Assembly (NCBI GenBank): GCA_017615795.1
Contig: JAFZZK010000005.1
Span: 1-64,000, forward strand
Direction: 5' to 3'
DNA: 64,000 nt
DNA from: Bacteroidales bacterium
Lineage (GTDB): Bacteria > Bacteroidota > Bacteroidia > Bacteroidales > WCHB1-69
In this document: piece by piece, positions 45,601 to 53,312 of the stretch
Position numbering within the stretch: position 1 is the first letter of the stretch
Layout: every line of letters starts with the position of its first letter
The notes under the pieces: model-generated
Told to the model about the DNA's origin: nothing
The model's database searches: none
What the model saw: only the letters and a program-made list of their open reading frames with translations
Program-made: the position numbers and the translations under genes

Positions 45601-47594
45601 CATATACGTCTGTTTCTCTCTCCGGACTGTCTGAAAGCACCTCCTACACGCTCTATATCCGCGGTGTCTGCAGCAATGGCTATCACTCCTCCTGGGCTGA
45701 ATTCAAGTTCAAGACGGAATGTTCCCCCCTTGTTCTGCCATACGTGGAGACCTTCGACGTGACGGGCGACAGCAAGTTTGAGTGTTGGTCATTTCCCGCC
45801 CCCGAGACAGGAATGCAAAGACCATCCATCTATAAACCGACTCATGATTGGGAAGTGGACACCAATCCTGTTCTCCGGTTTTCGGGCATTGGTCACAACC
45901 ATGCGTTGGCTATCCTTCCAGAAGTGCCTTCCAGTTATTCTCTCAACAGCCTGCGATTGTCATTTTTAATACGAACAAATACTGACAGCATCCACTTGAT
46001 TGTGGGAGTGATGTCTAATCCAGATGATTTCTCTACTTTTTCCCCAGTGGACACTGTTCAAACAGTCGAGCCATTTTATATTGACCGTAAAGAGGTTTAC
46101 TTTGACCAATACCAGGGGTCGGGTACTTATATTGCCATTCTCTCCGATTATGTTGGAGACAACACTTGCCACCTCGATGTGGACGATTTGATCTTGGACA
46201 TCGCGCCCTTATGCCTTGCCCCGTCTGGATTAAAGGCTATCAACATGGGCCAAAACTCAGCAACGCTGTCGTGGACACCTGCCAATAACGAGCAGGCTTG
46301 GGAAATTGCGTACGGCACGGATAATTTCGATCCAGACTCAACACAGAACATCTGTGTGGCCACCACGAACCCATTCACGCTGACGGGGCTTGCCGAAGGG
46401 ACATTTTACGGTCTCTATGTGCGGGCGTTGTGCTCTTCAGGGGAACACAGCGAATGGAGCCCGCTCGGTTATGCGTTCACTCGTTGCGCCCCGATTTCAG
46501 TGGTCAGTCAGCCATACCAGGAATCTTTTGACAGCTACACAACAGGGATCTCCTCATCGGCTTACACTCCTATAGAATACCCCTATATTTCGTACCCGGA
46601 CTGCTGGTCGTTCCTTAATCTCCATACCATTGTCGGTTTTCCTGACTGGACTCTTCCAGCTGCGTTTTTGTCCAACAGGAGCACTTTGATTGTCTATGGA
46701 AACAGTCTGCACCTCGTAAACAGCAAAGTTACGCCGCTGTATGCGGTTCTTCCTGAATTTGTTGAGCATCTCCGCTTTTTGAAGCTGACTTTCTCCTATA
46801 AATACTCAAACCTGAGACCTCACCTTTCAGTGGGATATATGACCGATCCCTCAGACGGGAACACATATCATGAGGTGCAATTCTGTCCGAATTCGAACTC
46901 AAACAATTTCACGACCCTGACCATCAACTACAGTACGCTTGGTCTTGATCCTAACAGCAACTATTACATTGCGTTCCGGGCGTATGATTCCGTCTCCGGC
47001 TGGAAGAATGTTGCCCTTGAGAATGTGAAGGTAGAGCTTATCCCAAATGCTTTTCCGGCACCCACGCAGCTGAATGTCAGCGATATCACTACGCACTCGG
47101 CTGTGCTGGATTGGACCAACGGAAATGACGAGAATCATTGGATGTTGCAATACAGAGTCGCCACCAGGTCTGAATGGACAGACAGTATGGAGGTTTTCTC
47201 GCATCCTGTCCTTCTCGACAGTCTGGCAGCCAACACAGCATACGATGTCCGGGTAAAATCAGTTTATGGGAACAACAAGACTATGTGCAGCGACTACACC
47301 GCCACGGCATTTACCACGCTCAATGACACAACTTCGGTGCCCGATTACGACGGCTTCGGCCAGCACGTCACCATCTGGCCCAATCCTGCCAAACAATATA
47401 TCGATGTGGTTTTGGATGAGCTTACAGGGCCTTGCCAAATCGAGTTGTACGACAGTCAAAGCCGGAAGGTTGGAGAGATATCTATGGTGGAAAAGAATGT
47501 GAGAATTCCTCTTGGGCATCTTGCTTCAGGCGTTTATTTCGTTCAAGTCAAGGGTGATAATATCAAGGTTACCAGAAAATTGATTAAAGAATAG
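42627..47594 (+). CDS. Giant T9SS-secreted adhesin with FN3 and choice-of-anchor/cleaved-adhesin modules
   Basis: 1655 residues. Signal peptide 1-25. About seven fibronectin III-like modules (e.g. GISPSSIYVTWEGEAGENEW, INMGQNSATLSWTPANNEQAW, ISDITTHSAVLDW-type starts) alternate with jelly-roll domains that begin LPYTEDFDH, VPYSHNFDN, LPYVETFDV or QPYQESFDS. These resemble the cleaved-adhesin/choice-of-anchor J domains of gingipains. Two jelly-rolls share the pattern IVGVMxxPxDxSxFxPVDTV. The C-terminus (VTIWPNPAKQYIDVVL... SGVYFVQVKGDNIKVTRKLIKE) is a T9SS sorting domain. It follows the 908-residue protein at 29 bp, so the two form an operon. Confidence 0.85.
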   Translation: MKKSRIIWCLILMAILSMPTKKLEAGTGGNSMPVALLDSLSDCNSPNALHVSSVAGSSAMVIWSPPTANLPDRYVVRYKVDAQPAWTEVSTVDTFLVLTGLERATRYCVELFYVCEFDTMFSSSVWFSTLHYLECLETDPNPLVITGSPQLDVEGFPISRTLHSYREEIVRAHELSPDGSPVLLTGISYQYASPYPLNTKNHVEIYLAHREDSVYSNSHDFTPLTEAALVYVGDFYCQWGWNYFEFSTPFYFDGVHNLVVFVVDKTVDNASSGSAYYNFRCHRIPNNNVSLGWTTTSPLDLNAPFLPSTDNIRNNMRFTVCSHIDSNSCTPPNIYHYEWSNDTITFCWVSGLEDTAWILRYRMVTDDSWTYDSAATSPYKIHAQSLNNLYGFEIQSKCNDSLYSEWESPFSTVGTPCPPVSGITLSSVTEHTAEITWTSGGSENHWFYYPTTDLTTPAPPSANEGWMYTGNPLLLDSLSDGHCYRLWIRAGCGAGNVSSAQPFEFWTECQEITLPYTEDFDHPDSIFYLGFQNSGPLPHCWRKLSPYLNSGPYCTSDSCLTFYSTNNEYKVAILPRLSNDLLISHLKMSFDCKKLQYYYPSSLIVGVMDDPTDLSSFTPVDTVYTPDVNYWDWHHREVFFENHTGTGHYIALKCQYSSPNYFKVDNLTIDTAFTCHTPTNLMATGISPSSIYVTWEGEAGENEWQVAIVPDYSTLPDSSSVVTVHEKHHLFTNLTDSNYVFFVRTRCANGWGCSEWVSVPVTTFSHEPATVPYSHNFDNGSENAAWRVENGNFVNRWYIGKPNGYNDSLLYISNNYGADASYGSSRSVVWAYRDFFLSGATEYEVKFRWLCQGHANYGYMQALVGEPAPIPVSQNDILYPDSAELLGKYALQNNWKTDRYVFGNEYDNTIQRLYFLWRNASYPSNPPGAVIDYVQVIPYHCVRPSDLSLDFVDDHDAIISFSPALNEINTWEYVVLEGDSFPNDSLPVLTTSYTSVSLSGLSESTSYTLYIRGVCSNGYHSSWAEFKFKTECSPLVLPYVETFDVTGDSKFECWSFPAPETGMQRPSIYKPTHDWEVDTNPVLRFSGIGHNHALAILPEVPSSYSLNSLRLSFLIRTNTDSIHLIVGVMSNPDDFSTFSPVDTVQTVEPFYIDRKEVYFDQYQGSGTYIAILSDYVGDNTCHLDVDDLILDIAPLCLAPSGLKAINMGQNSATLSWTPANNEQAWEIAYGTDNFDPDSTQNICVATTNPFTLTGLAEGTFYGLYVRALCSSGEHSEWSPLGYAFTRCAPISVVSQPYQESFDSYTTGISSSAYTPIEYPYISYPDCWSFLNLHTIVGFPDWTLPAAFLSNRSTLIVYGNSLHLVNSKVTPLYAVLPEFVEHLRFLKLTFSYKYSNLRPHLSVGYMTDPSDGNTYHEVQFCPNSNSNNFTTLTINYSTLGLDPNSNYYIAFRAYDSVSGWKNVALENVKVELIPNAFPAPTQLNVSDITTHSAVLDWTNGNDENHWMLQYRVATRSEWTDSMEVFSHPVLLDSLAANTAYDVRVKSVYGNNKTMCSDYTATAFTTLNDTTSVPDYDGFGQHVTIWPNPAKQYIDVVLDELTGPCQIELYDSQSRKVGEISMVEKNVRIPLGHLASGVYFVQVKGDNIKVTRKLIKE

Positions 47595-47609
47595 TATTTT
47601 AGCACTCAA

Positions 47610-47623
47610 AACTTTGAACTTTG
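47610..47623. repeat. Heptamer pair AACTTTG x2
   Basis: Two perfect 7-mers 15 bp after the adhesin stop, next to the composite element. Confidence 0.5.
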
Positions 47624-47627
47624 AACC

Positions 47628-47656
47628 AAAAATGGGGAACTCTTCCGAATTCCCCA
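47628..47656 (-). terminator. Hairpin at the aminotransferase 3' side
   Basis: A 7-bp stem (TGGGGAA at 47633-47639, complement at 47650-47656) with a 10-nt loop; on the minus strand it is followed by T5. It lies 36 bp beyond the aminotransferase stop. It is the hairpin part of the second composite element. Confidence 0.55.
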
Positions 47657-47689
47657 TAACTCTTAACTATTAACTATTAACTCTTAACT
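47656..47689. repeat. Composite element copy 2: heptamer array (c/a)TTAACT
   Basis: Four perfect-phase 7-mers CTTAACT, ATTAACT, ATTAACT, CTTAACT (47662-47689) preceded by a partial unit, directly joined to the hairpin. Same layout as 38434-38481. Confidence 0.65.
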
Positions 47690-47692
47690 GAA

Positions 47693-49003
47693 TTAGTGGT
47701 TAGCCTTGAACATCTTCAGTCGTTCCTCTAAAATCGGGAACTGGCTGCGCGGGGTGAGGGAGACGCAGGCGCGGAGGCCTTCGCCGCGTTCGCTGCCGCA
47801 AGTAAGCAATGAGATGGCACTGATGCCGTAATAGAGGAACTCGCGCAGCAGCTGGTCGCCGCTCATGCCGGGATAAGCCACTGTGAAATAGAAGCCGTCG
47901 GCTAATTGCTGGTCGCCGTCCTTGTCGTAGACGATGACAAATCCGTTGTCGGTGAAGAGTTTCTTCATAATGGCGGCTTTCTCGCCGTACTCCTTCACAT
48001 CGTCGATATAGTTGTAGGTGCCGTCGTTGCATCCCTTCAAGATGGCAGCCATGGCATATTGGGCGGAGTGAGCCACGCCAGAGCTGATAGCATAGACGGT
48101 GCCGTAAATAATGGCACGACCCAGCTTTGTCATGTTGAAATAGGGCTTCAAGTCCGGGAATTCACGGTTGAACAGCTTGTTGGAGAGGATGAGCAGGGCA
48201 ATACGTTCACCGGCATAGCTGAATGCCTTGGAACCGGAGATCATAAGGGCGTAGTTGTCGGTGTACTTGCCGACGGAGGGCTGGAAGGGCGGCACACCGG
48301 GATTGGAGATGTTATGGCGGAAGTCCATGCCGAAATAGGCGAGGTCCTCAAGCACGAACACATCATATTGGTTGGCAAGATCGCCGATAATCTGGAGTTC
48401 CTCCTCGGTGAAGCAGATCCAAGAGGGGTTGTTGGGGTTGGAGTAGATGATGGTGTGGATGTGCCCCTGTTGGAGATAGCTTTCCAACTTGGCGCGGAGT
48501 TTCTGGCCGCGGTGCTCATACACGTCAAAGGTCTCGTATTTAAGGCCCAGCACGCGGTGTTGCTGTTTTTGCACAGGGAAACCCGGGTCGATGAACAGGG
48601 TGGTGTCGCGTTCCTTGCGGGCACGCACGAAGGTCATGAAGGAAGCCATGCCGGCCATCATGGATCCGACAGTGGGAATACAGTTTTCAGGGTTGACATC
48701 AAGGTCGATGAAATTCTTGACGAAGCGGGCGGCTTCAGTCTTGAGTTCGGGGATGCCTTCGATGTCGGGGTAGAGGGAGGCGACGCCTTTTTGCAGAGCC
48801 TGAATCTGGGCTTCGACACCGACTTTGCAGGGAGGCAGGCCCGGGATGCCCATTTCCATGCGGACGAACTCCTTGCCGGAGGCTTTCTCGATGTCGTTGA
48901 TAAGGCGTTTGACCTCACGAATGGAGGCCTTGCCGACCTCTTGGATACCGCTGTTGGCCACAATCTTGTCGACAATATCAGCGGGGATGGGGGTGTTTTT
49001 CAT
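47693..49003 (-). CDS. PLP-dependent aminotransferase class I/II
   Basis: 436 residues. Fold type I aminotransferase. Substrate and PLP segments: YPDIEGIPELK near the N-terminus, YSNPNNPSWICF (the conserved NPNNP), DLAYFGMDFR, and SGSKAFSYAGERIAL with the Schiff-base Lys. The amino donor cannot be named; the layout is that of aspartate/alanine-type enzymes. It is a single gene with a promoter at 49051-49058. Confidence 0.92.
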   Translation of the reverse strand: MKNTPIPADIVDKIVANSGIQEVGKASIREVKRLINDIEKASGKEFVRMEMGIPGLPPCKVGVEAQIQALQKGVASLYPDIEGIPELKTEAARFVKNFIDLDVNPENCIPTVGSMMAGMASFMTFVRARKERDTTLFIDPGFPVQKQQHRVLGLKYETFDVYEHRGQKLRAKLESYLQQGHIHTIIYSNPNNPSWICFTEEELQIIGDLANQYDVFVLEDLAYFGMDFRHNISNPGVPPFQPSVGKYTDNYALMISGSKAFSYAGERIALLILSNKLFNREFPDLKPYFNMTKLGRAIIYGTVYAISSGVAHSAQYAMAAILKGCNDGTYNYIDDVKEYGEKAAIMKKLFTDNGFVIVYDKDGDQQLADGFYFTVAYPGMSGDQLLREFLYYGISAISLLTCGSERGEGLRACVSLTPRSQFPILEERLKMFKANH

Positions 49004-49050
49004 ATAAAATGGTTATTTATAGAGTTATGACTTTGCGTTTGTTTGGGCTG

Positions 49051-49058
49051 CAAAGATA
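49051..49058 (-). promoter_or_regulatory. -7 element for the aminotransferase
   Basis: TATCTTTG on the minus strand, 48 bp before the start and adjacent to the terminator of the upstream lipoprotein gene. Confidence 0.6.
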
Positions 49059-49060
49059 CA

Positions 49061-49091
49061 AAAAAAGGGCAACCGATAGGCTGCCCTTTTT
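49061..49091 (-). terminator. Terminator of the lipoprotein pair
   Basis: Stem AAAGGGCA/TGCCCTTT (8 bp) with a 10-nt loop at 49064-49089, flanked by A- and T-runs. It is active mainly on the minus strand, where U7 or more follows. Confidence 0.75.
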
Positions 49092-49109
49092 CGTGATTAT
49101 AAGTGAAGA

Positions 49110-49457
49110 TTATCTTCTCTTCTTCGTGGGGGTTGTTGTGGTGTTGTTGATGTTTTCCTTAGCGTCTTTTTCCACTTTGTCAAGAGCGGCGTTGCCAATG
49201 GCTTCACCCGTTTTCTTGGCGTGTTCGCTCACGCTCTGGTTTTCCGTTTTGGGTTTCGTGGTCGTCGTTTTAGCCGGTTTCTTGGCGGGAGCGGCTTGCT
49301 GAGGTTCTTCAGCTACAACGGGTTCTTCAACAACGGGTTCTTCAACAACAGTCTCAACGGCGACAGTGTCGGCGAGGGGTTGTTCTTCAACTTTGTTCTT
49401 GTTGCCGCAAGCGACGAAGAGGCCTGCGCACAATACTGCCAAAAATACTTTCTTCAT
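49110..49457 (-). CDS. Small low-complexity lipoprotein
   Basis: 115 residues, not recognised. A lipoprotein signal (LCAGLFVACG) is followed by a Val/Glu/Pro-rich repeat (VEEPVVEEPVVAEEP) and a Lys/Thr/Pro-rich, strongly basic C-terminus (APAKKPAKTTTTKPKT, ending TTPTKKRR). This looks like an extended envelope linker, with a helical stretch near 80-105. It lies 38 bp downstream of another lipoprotein gene. Confidence 0.7.
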   Translation of the reverse strand: MKKVFLAVLCAGLFVACGNKNKVEEQPLADTVAVETVVEEPVVEEPVVAEEPQQAAPAKKPAKTTTTKPKTENQSVSEHAKKTGEAIGNAALDKVEKDAKENINNTTTTPTKKRR

Positions 49458-49495
49458 TTTTTTAATGATTTAAAGGGTTTATAGTTGTGTTCTGA

Positions 49496-50020
49496 TTATT
49501 TAGCGGGAACATAGGTCATCGTGAAGACGTATTCGCCCTTGGTGGGAGACACGTTGTCATTGAAAGCGTAGGAGATGACAAGTTCCTTCTTGGTGAGGCT
49601 GTTGATGCTGCAGGACTCCATGTCTTGGTCATACATCATATAGCTGTCATCATAGAAGAACGGGAGTTGCAGGTTCAGCTTGGTTTCGTCAGAAGAGAGG
49701 TTCCAAGTTGCGGAGACAGTGGATTGATAACCATAGTCAGCAACAATTTTGTCACCGGGTTCAATCAAAAGAATGCCATTCTCTTGGAATTTGAGGATGT
49801 CATCCTGCTCGTAGTCTTCGAGATAGTCGTTGTAGATGTCGCTGGAGGGAGGAGTCGTGGCAGATTCGAAAACATAAGCGGGATCGGAAGTTGCGGCACT
49901 CAAAACCCAACCTTTGGTCTGAGCCGTCAGGAGTTCAGCGTAAGTCTTGTTACCACCACAGGAGGTGAAACCGAGGACGATCATGGCAGCTGCTGCCAGT
50001 ACTAAAAAGGTTTTTTTCAT
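49496..50020 (-). CDS. Lipocalin-like lipoprotein
   Basis: 174 residues. A lipoprotein signal ends at GFTSCGG. The mature part has the pattern of lipocalin-like lipoproteins common in Bacteroidales: TKGWVLSAATSDPAY, then YEQDDILKFQENGILLIEPGD, a beta segment ATWNLSSDETKLNLQL, and LTKKELVISYAF...YVFTMTYVP. Ligand and role are unknown. It has its own promoter (50075-50082) and is followed by the small lipoprotein. Confidence 0.75.
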   Translation of the reverse strand: MKKTFLVLAAAAMIVLGFTSCGGNKTYAELLTAQTKGWVLSAATSDPAYVFESATTPPSSDIYNDYLEDYEQDDILKFQENGILLIEPGDKIVADYGYQSTVSATWNLSSDETKLNLQLPFFYDDSYMMYDQDMESCSINSLTKKELVISYAFNDNVSPTKGEYVFTMTYVPAK

Positions 50021-50074
50021 TTTTTTGTGTTTTTAGGATTGAAAAATTGAATAATCTTATTTAGAAAAAGTGCG

Positions 50075-50082
50075 CAAAAATA
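50075..50082 (-). promoter_or_regulatory. -7 element for the lipoprotein pair
   Basis: TATTTTTG on the minus strand, 55 bp before the start. Confidence 0.55.
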
Positions 50083-50319
50083 CATTTTTTATGACATACA
50101 TAATCTTAAAAAATCATAAAAATGCAAAGTTGAAAAAAAGGGCGAAAAAAAACATCGTTGGTTTGGAAAAAAATTGTACTTTTACCGCCTTGAATTCCGT
50201 ACGTGCGGGAAAAGTGGGAAGATTGCGGACCATCAGAAGCAAAGTGGATATAATATATTGAAAAACAAAGAAATATAAGTACAACTAATATTATTAAAAA
50301 TTAAAAATCAAAAGTTACT

Positions 50320-51126
50320 ATGAAAAAATTAGTCGCATTACTTACCGTGTTTGGTTTCCTTACATTCGGTATTGCTAACAACGCATTCGCACAAAAAGAC
50401 CAGCCCAAGGACAATGCCACCGAGCAGGTCGTAGATTCCACTGCCGAGGCACCCGCAGCCCAGGCTGAACTGACCGAGGATCCTGACGATGCCGTCAGCC
50501 AAGGTCTTCACTATACTTTGAAGGACAAGTTCATCCAAGGTGGTGCCGTGTGGATGACCCCGGTGCTCATCTGCTTGATCTTGGGTCTTGCTTTTGTCAT
50601 CGAGCGTATTTTCTACCTCAACCTCTCCTCCGTCAACTCCAAGAAACTCCTCACCAAGATTGAGGACGCTCTCAAGAATGGTGGCGTCGAAAAAGCCAAG
50701 GAACTCTGCCGCGACACGAAAGGCCCCCTCGCAGCTGTCTTCTATCAAGGCCTCGACCGCTATGACGAAGGCCTCGAATCTGTTGAAAAGTCTGTCGTCT
50801 CCTACGGCGGTGTCCAAATGGCAAAACTCGAAACCAACATGCAATGGATTAGCTTGTTCATCGCCCTTTCTCCTTCCTTGGGATTCTTGGGAACGGTCAT
50901 CGGTATGGTCCAGGCATTCGACGACATCGAGCGTGCAGGTGATATCTCCCCGACCATCGTCGCCGGCGGTATGAAGGTCGCCCTTTTGACCACCGTGTTC
51001 GGTTTGATCTCCGCCATGATCCTCCAAGTGTTCTACAACTACCTCCTGACCAAAATCGACGGCATCGTCAACGATATGGAAGACGCCACGATTTCCTTCA
51101 TGGATATTTTAGTTAAAAACAAATAG
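50320..51126 (+). CDS. exbB: ExbB/TolQ/MotA family proton channel protein
   Basis: 268 residues. An N-terminal signal-like segment (1-24) and an acidic Ala/Glu-rich periplasmic stretch (25-70) precede three transmembrane helices (about 78-98, 172-195, 220-245). Conserved core LFIALSPSLGFLGTVIGMVQAFDDI matches ExbB/TolQ, as does VALLTTVFGLISAMILQVFYN. With ExbD it forms the proton-driven motor that powers TonB-type transducers. It is followed by the 316-residue protein and two exbD genes. Confidence 0.93.
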   Translation: MKKLVALLTVFGFLTFGIANNAFAQKDQPKDNATEQVVDSTAEAPAAQAELTEDPDDAVSQGLHYTLKDKFIQGGAVWMTPVLICLILGLAFVIERIFYLNLSSVNSKKLLTKIEDALKNGGVEKAKELCRDTKGPLAAVFYQGLDRYDEGLESVEKSVVSYGGVQMAKLETNMQWISLFIALSPSLGFLGTVIGMVQAFDDIERAGDISPTIVAGGMKVALLTTVFGLISAMILQVFYNYLLTKIDGIVNDMEDATISFMDILVKNK

Positions 51127-51193
51127 TATACGAGTCGTATACAATATTTAAATATATACAATTTAAATATAAATTGCTTAAAAATAATCCATA

Positions 51194-52144
51194 ATGAAGA
51201 ACAAGATCGTAAACATCATCATATTCGCGGTTGCCATCTTGGATTGTCTTCTCGCCCTGTTCTTTGCCTTCCGCTTTGACGCCGACAAGAAAGACAACTT
51301 CATCCAGACCCAGCAGGTGCAGGCCCAATGCCCGGCATTGGTTTCCGATCTGCAGACAGCAACCCCGGAGAGTTTGCCCAAGGTCATCGAGACCTACCAA
51401 ACATCTCTCCGCTCTTTTAACGATTCCCTCAACGGTGTCCAACTCCAAAAGGACATCCTCTACACCTATCTGCAGGACCTCAAGGGCCTTGATAATGAAG
51501 AGAAATTCAACCAGTACAAGGCTGATTACGACGCCCGCGCCAATGGCCTCTTCGCCAAGTGCGACAACAAGCAGAAATATGTCGACGGTTTCAAGAAAGT
51601 CAATTCTTTCAAAGACCTTGAATCCTATATCAATGGTATTGAGAAAGAGTACAACGCCCTGAAACAGGACTATCTCGTGAACCGCAACTACGTGAAAGCC
51701 GCCAACGCATTGGTGGGCAAAGCCGACATGATCAACGCCACCGCCTCCGAGACCAAAAAGGCCAACGACCTCAAAGCCATGCAGGATGACCTCAAGGCAT
51801 TCCGCTCCAACGCCAAACTTGAGAACACGTTCATCCTCATCGTCTATTTGTTGCTCGGTGTCACGGTGTTCATGATGGTTCTCTTCGCCCTCACCAAGAT
51901 TGTCAAGGAGTTCAAGACCTCCTATAAGATTCTGTTGGTGCTCGCCCTGTTCGCCATCATCGTGTTCATCGGCTATGCCATCGGTTCTCCGGTGCTGACG
52001 CCCAACGCCATCAAGGCAGGCCTCACCTCCGGCGGCTTCAAGATGGTCAACGCCGCAGCCTTCTCCCTCTATGTCACCCTCATCGGCGCCATCCTCGCTA
52101 TCCTCGTGACCAGCATCATGAACGCCATTAAAAACAGAAATTAA
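51194..52144 (+). CDS. Unknown membrane protein inside the ExbBD operon
   Basis: 316 residues, no family recognised. One N-terminal helix (6-26), then a long soluble helical region (about 30-210) with many Lys/Asp/Asn, then three hydrophobic helices (about 212-236, 243-265, 285-310). The topology suggests a large periplasmic helical domain held between membrane segments. It lies 67 bp after exbB and 2 bp before exbD, so it is part of the operon and probably of the motor complex (inference). Confidence 0.8.
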   Translation: MKNKIVNIIIFAVAILDCLLALFFAFRFDADKKDNFIQTQQVQAQCPALVSDLQTATPESLPKVIETYQTSLRSFNDSLNGVQLQKDILYTYLQDLKGLDNEEKFNQYKADYDARANGLFAKCDNKQKYVDGFKKVNSFKDLESYINGIEKEYNALKQDYLVNRNYVKAANALVGKADMINATASETKKANDLKAMQDDLKAFRSNAKLENTFILIVYLLLGVTVFMMVLFALTKIVKEFKTSYKILLVLALFAIIVFIGYAIGSPVLTPNAIKAGLTSGGFKMVNAAAFSLYVTLIGAILAILVTSIMNAIKNRN

Positions 52145-52146
52145 CC

Positions 52147-52728
52147 ATGGCTAAGAGAAAAACACCAGGACTGAATACAGGAGCAATGTCAGACATTTCG
52201 TTCCTGTTGCTGACCTTCTTCCTGTTGACCTCATCCATCAACACGGAACAGGGCATTCCCCGCCGTTTGCCGCCTCCAAAAGCCGATGACCAGAAAGAGG
52301 TCAAGGCCGATATCAACAGGCGTAACGTGCTGAATGTGCTGGTGAACTTCCGCGATGAAATCTCCGTCAACGGCGATGTCATCATGGTGTCCGAACTCAA
52401 GGACAAAGCTAAGGAGTTCTTCGCCAACCCTACCAACGACCCCTCCCTGCCTGAGAAACAGAGCAAGTCCATCGACGGCATCGGCGACTTTGCCGTGTCC
52501 AAGGGTGTCGTATCCTTGACCAACGACCAGGGTACCAGCTACAACATGTACGTGCAAGTGCAGAACGAGCTTCAGCGCGCCGTCAACGAACTGCGCGACG
52601 AGACCGCGCTCCAATACTTCGGCAAGAAGTTCAGTGCTCTCGACTCCTCTGCACAGCGCGCCGTCACAGCTGCCATACCCATGAGTATTTCCGAGGCTCC
52701 GCCTATTGACTATAGCGGTTCCAAATAA
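52147..52728 (+). CDS. exbD: ExbD/TolR family protein 1
   Basis: 193 residues. An N-terminal cytoplasmic segment MAKRKTPGLNTGAMSDISFLLLTFFLL contains the conserved Asp (Asp16) at the start of the single helix, the proton-carrying residue of the family. The periplasmic domain carries an insert (about 85-125) relative to the second ExbD and a C-terminal helix QRAVTAAIPMS. It starts 2 bp after the unknown membrane protein gene. Confidence 0.92.
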   Translation: MAKRKTPGLNTGAMSDISFLLLTFFLLTSSINTEQGIPRRLPPPKADDQKEVKADINRRNVLNVLVNFRDEISVNGDVIMVSELKDKAKEFFANPTNDPSLPEKQSKSIDGIGDFAVSKGVVSLTNDQGTSYNMYVQVQNELQRAVNELRDETALQYFGKKFSALDSSAQRAVTAAIPMSISEAPPIDYSGSK

Positions 52729-52746
52729 CCTTAAAACATCAGGATT

Positions 52747-53229
52747 ATGTCAAGATTTAAAAAAGCCGGAAGCAAAGAGACACCTGAACTCAACATGGGT
52801 TCCATGTCTGATATTATCTTTATGTTCCTGTTCTTCTTTATGGTGATCACCACGATGCGCGAGGCCACCCTGAAAGTCAGATTCAACCCGCCGCAAGCAA
52901 CCGAAATCCAAAAATTAGAGAAGAAATCCCTCGTCGCCAATATCTATGTGGGCGCTCCCATCAGCAAAAACGAAAACACCCTCCCTCCCGGCGAGGTCTC
53001 CGTCCAATTGAACGACCAGACCATCAAGTCCGAGGAACTTGTCGCCGACGTGCGCGACTTTATCGGCACTGAAAAAGAGTCCCGCGACGCACAAGACCGC
53101 GACAGACTTACGTTCTCCCTGAAAGTCGACAAGGATGTCCAAATGCGCTATGTTAACACCATCAAGCAAGAACTGCGCAAGAACAACGCCTTGAAGATCA
53201 ACTACGCCGCCGGCAAGAGAGGCAACTAA
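52747..53229 (+). CDS. exbD: ExbD/TolR family protein 2
   Basis: 160 residues. N-terminal ELNMGSMSDIIFMFLFFFMVI again has the key Asp (Asp23) before the helix. The periplasmic part is shorter than in ExbD-1 and ends YVNTIKQELRKNNALKINYA, the usual ExbD closing pattern. Two different ExbDs in one operon suggest a hetero-oligomeric motor or two alternative ones. Confidence 0.92.
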   Translation: MSRFKKAGSKETPELNMGSMSDIIFMFLFFFMVITTMREATLKVRFNPPQATEIQKLEKKSLVANIYVGAPISKNENTLPPGEVSVQLNDQTIKSEELVADVRDFIGTEKESRDAQDRDRLTFSLKVDKDVQMRYVNTIKQELRKNNALKINYAAGKRGN

Positions 53230-53244
53230 CCCTTATAATAAACC

Positions 53245-53271
53245 GCCCGGCGGAATCCAAGCCCGCCGGGC
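53245..53271 (+). terminator. Hairpin after exbD-2
   Basis: A perfect 9-bp GC-rich stem (GCCCGGCGG / CCGCCGGGC) with a 9-nt loop, 15 bp after the stop. No U-tract follows (ATATATTAAATT), so it may end or attenuate transcription, or only protect the mRNA 3' end. Confidence 0.55.
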
Positions 53272-53312
53272 ATATATTAAATTGAAAAATCACCAATCTA
53301 AAAAAAATTATT

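Noticed and set aside
50091..50319. Possible small RNA or riboswitch upstream of exbB
   Set aside because: AT-rich with no stable hairpin seen and no known aptamer motif; only a weak promoter-like TACTTTTA at 50177-50184.
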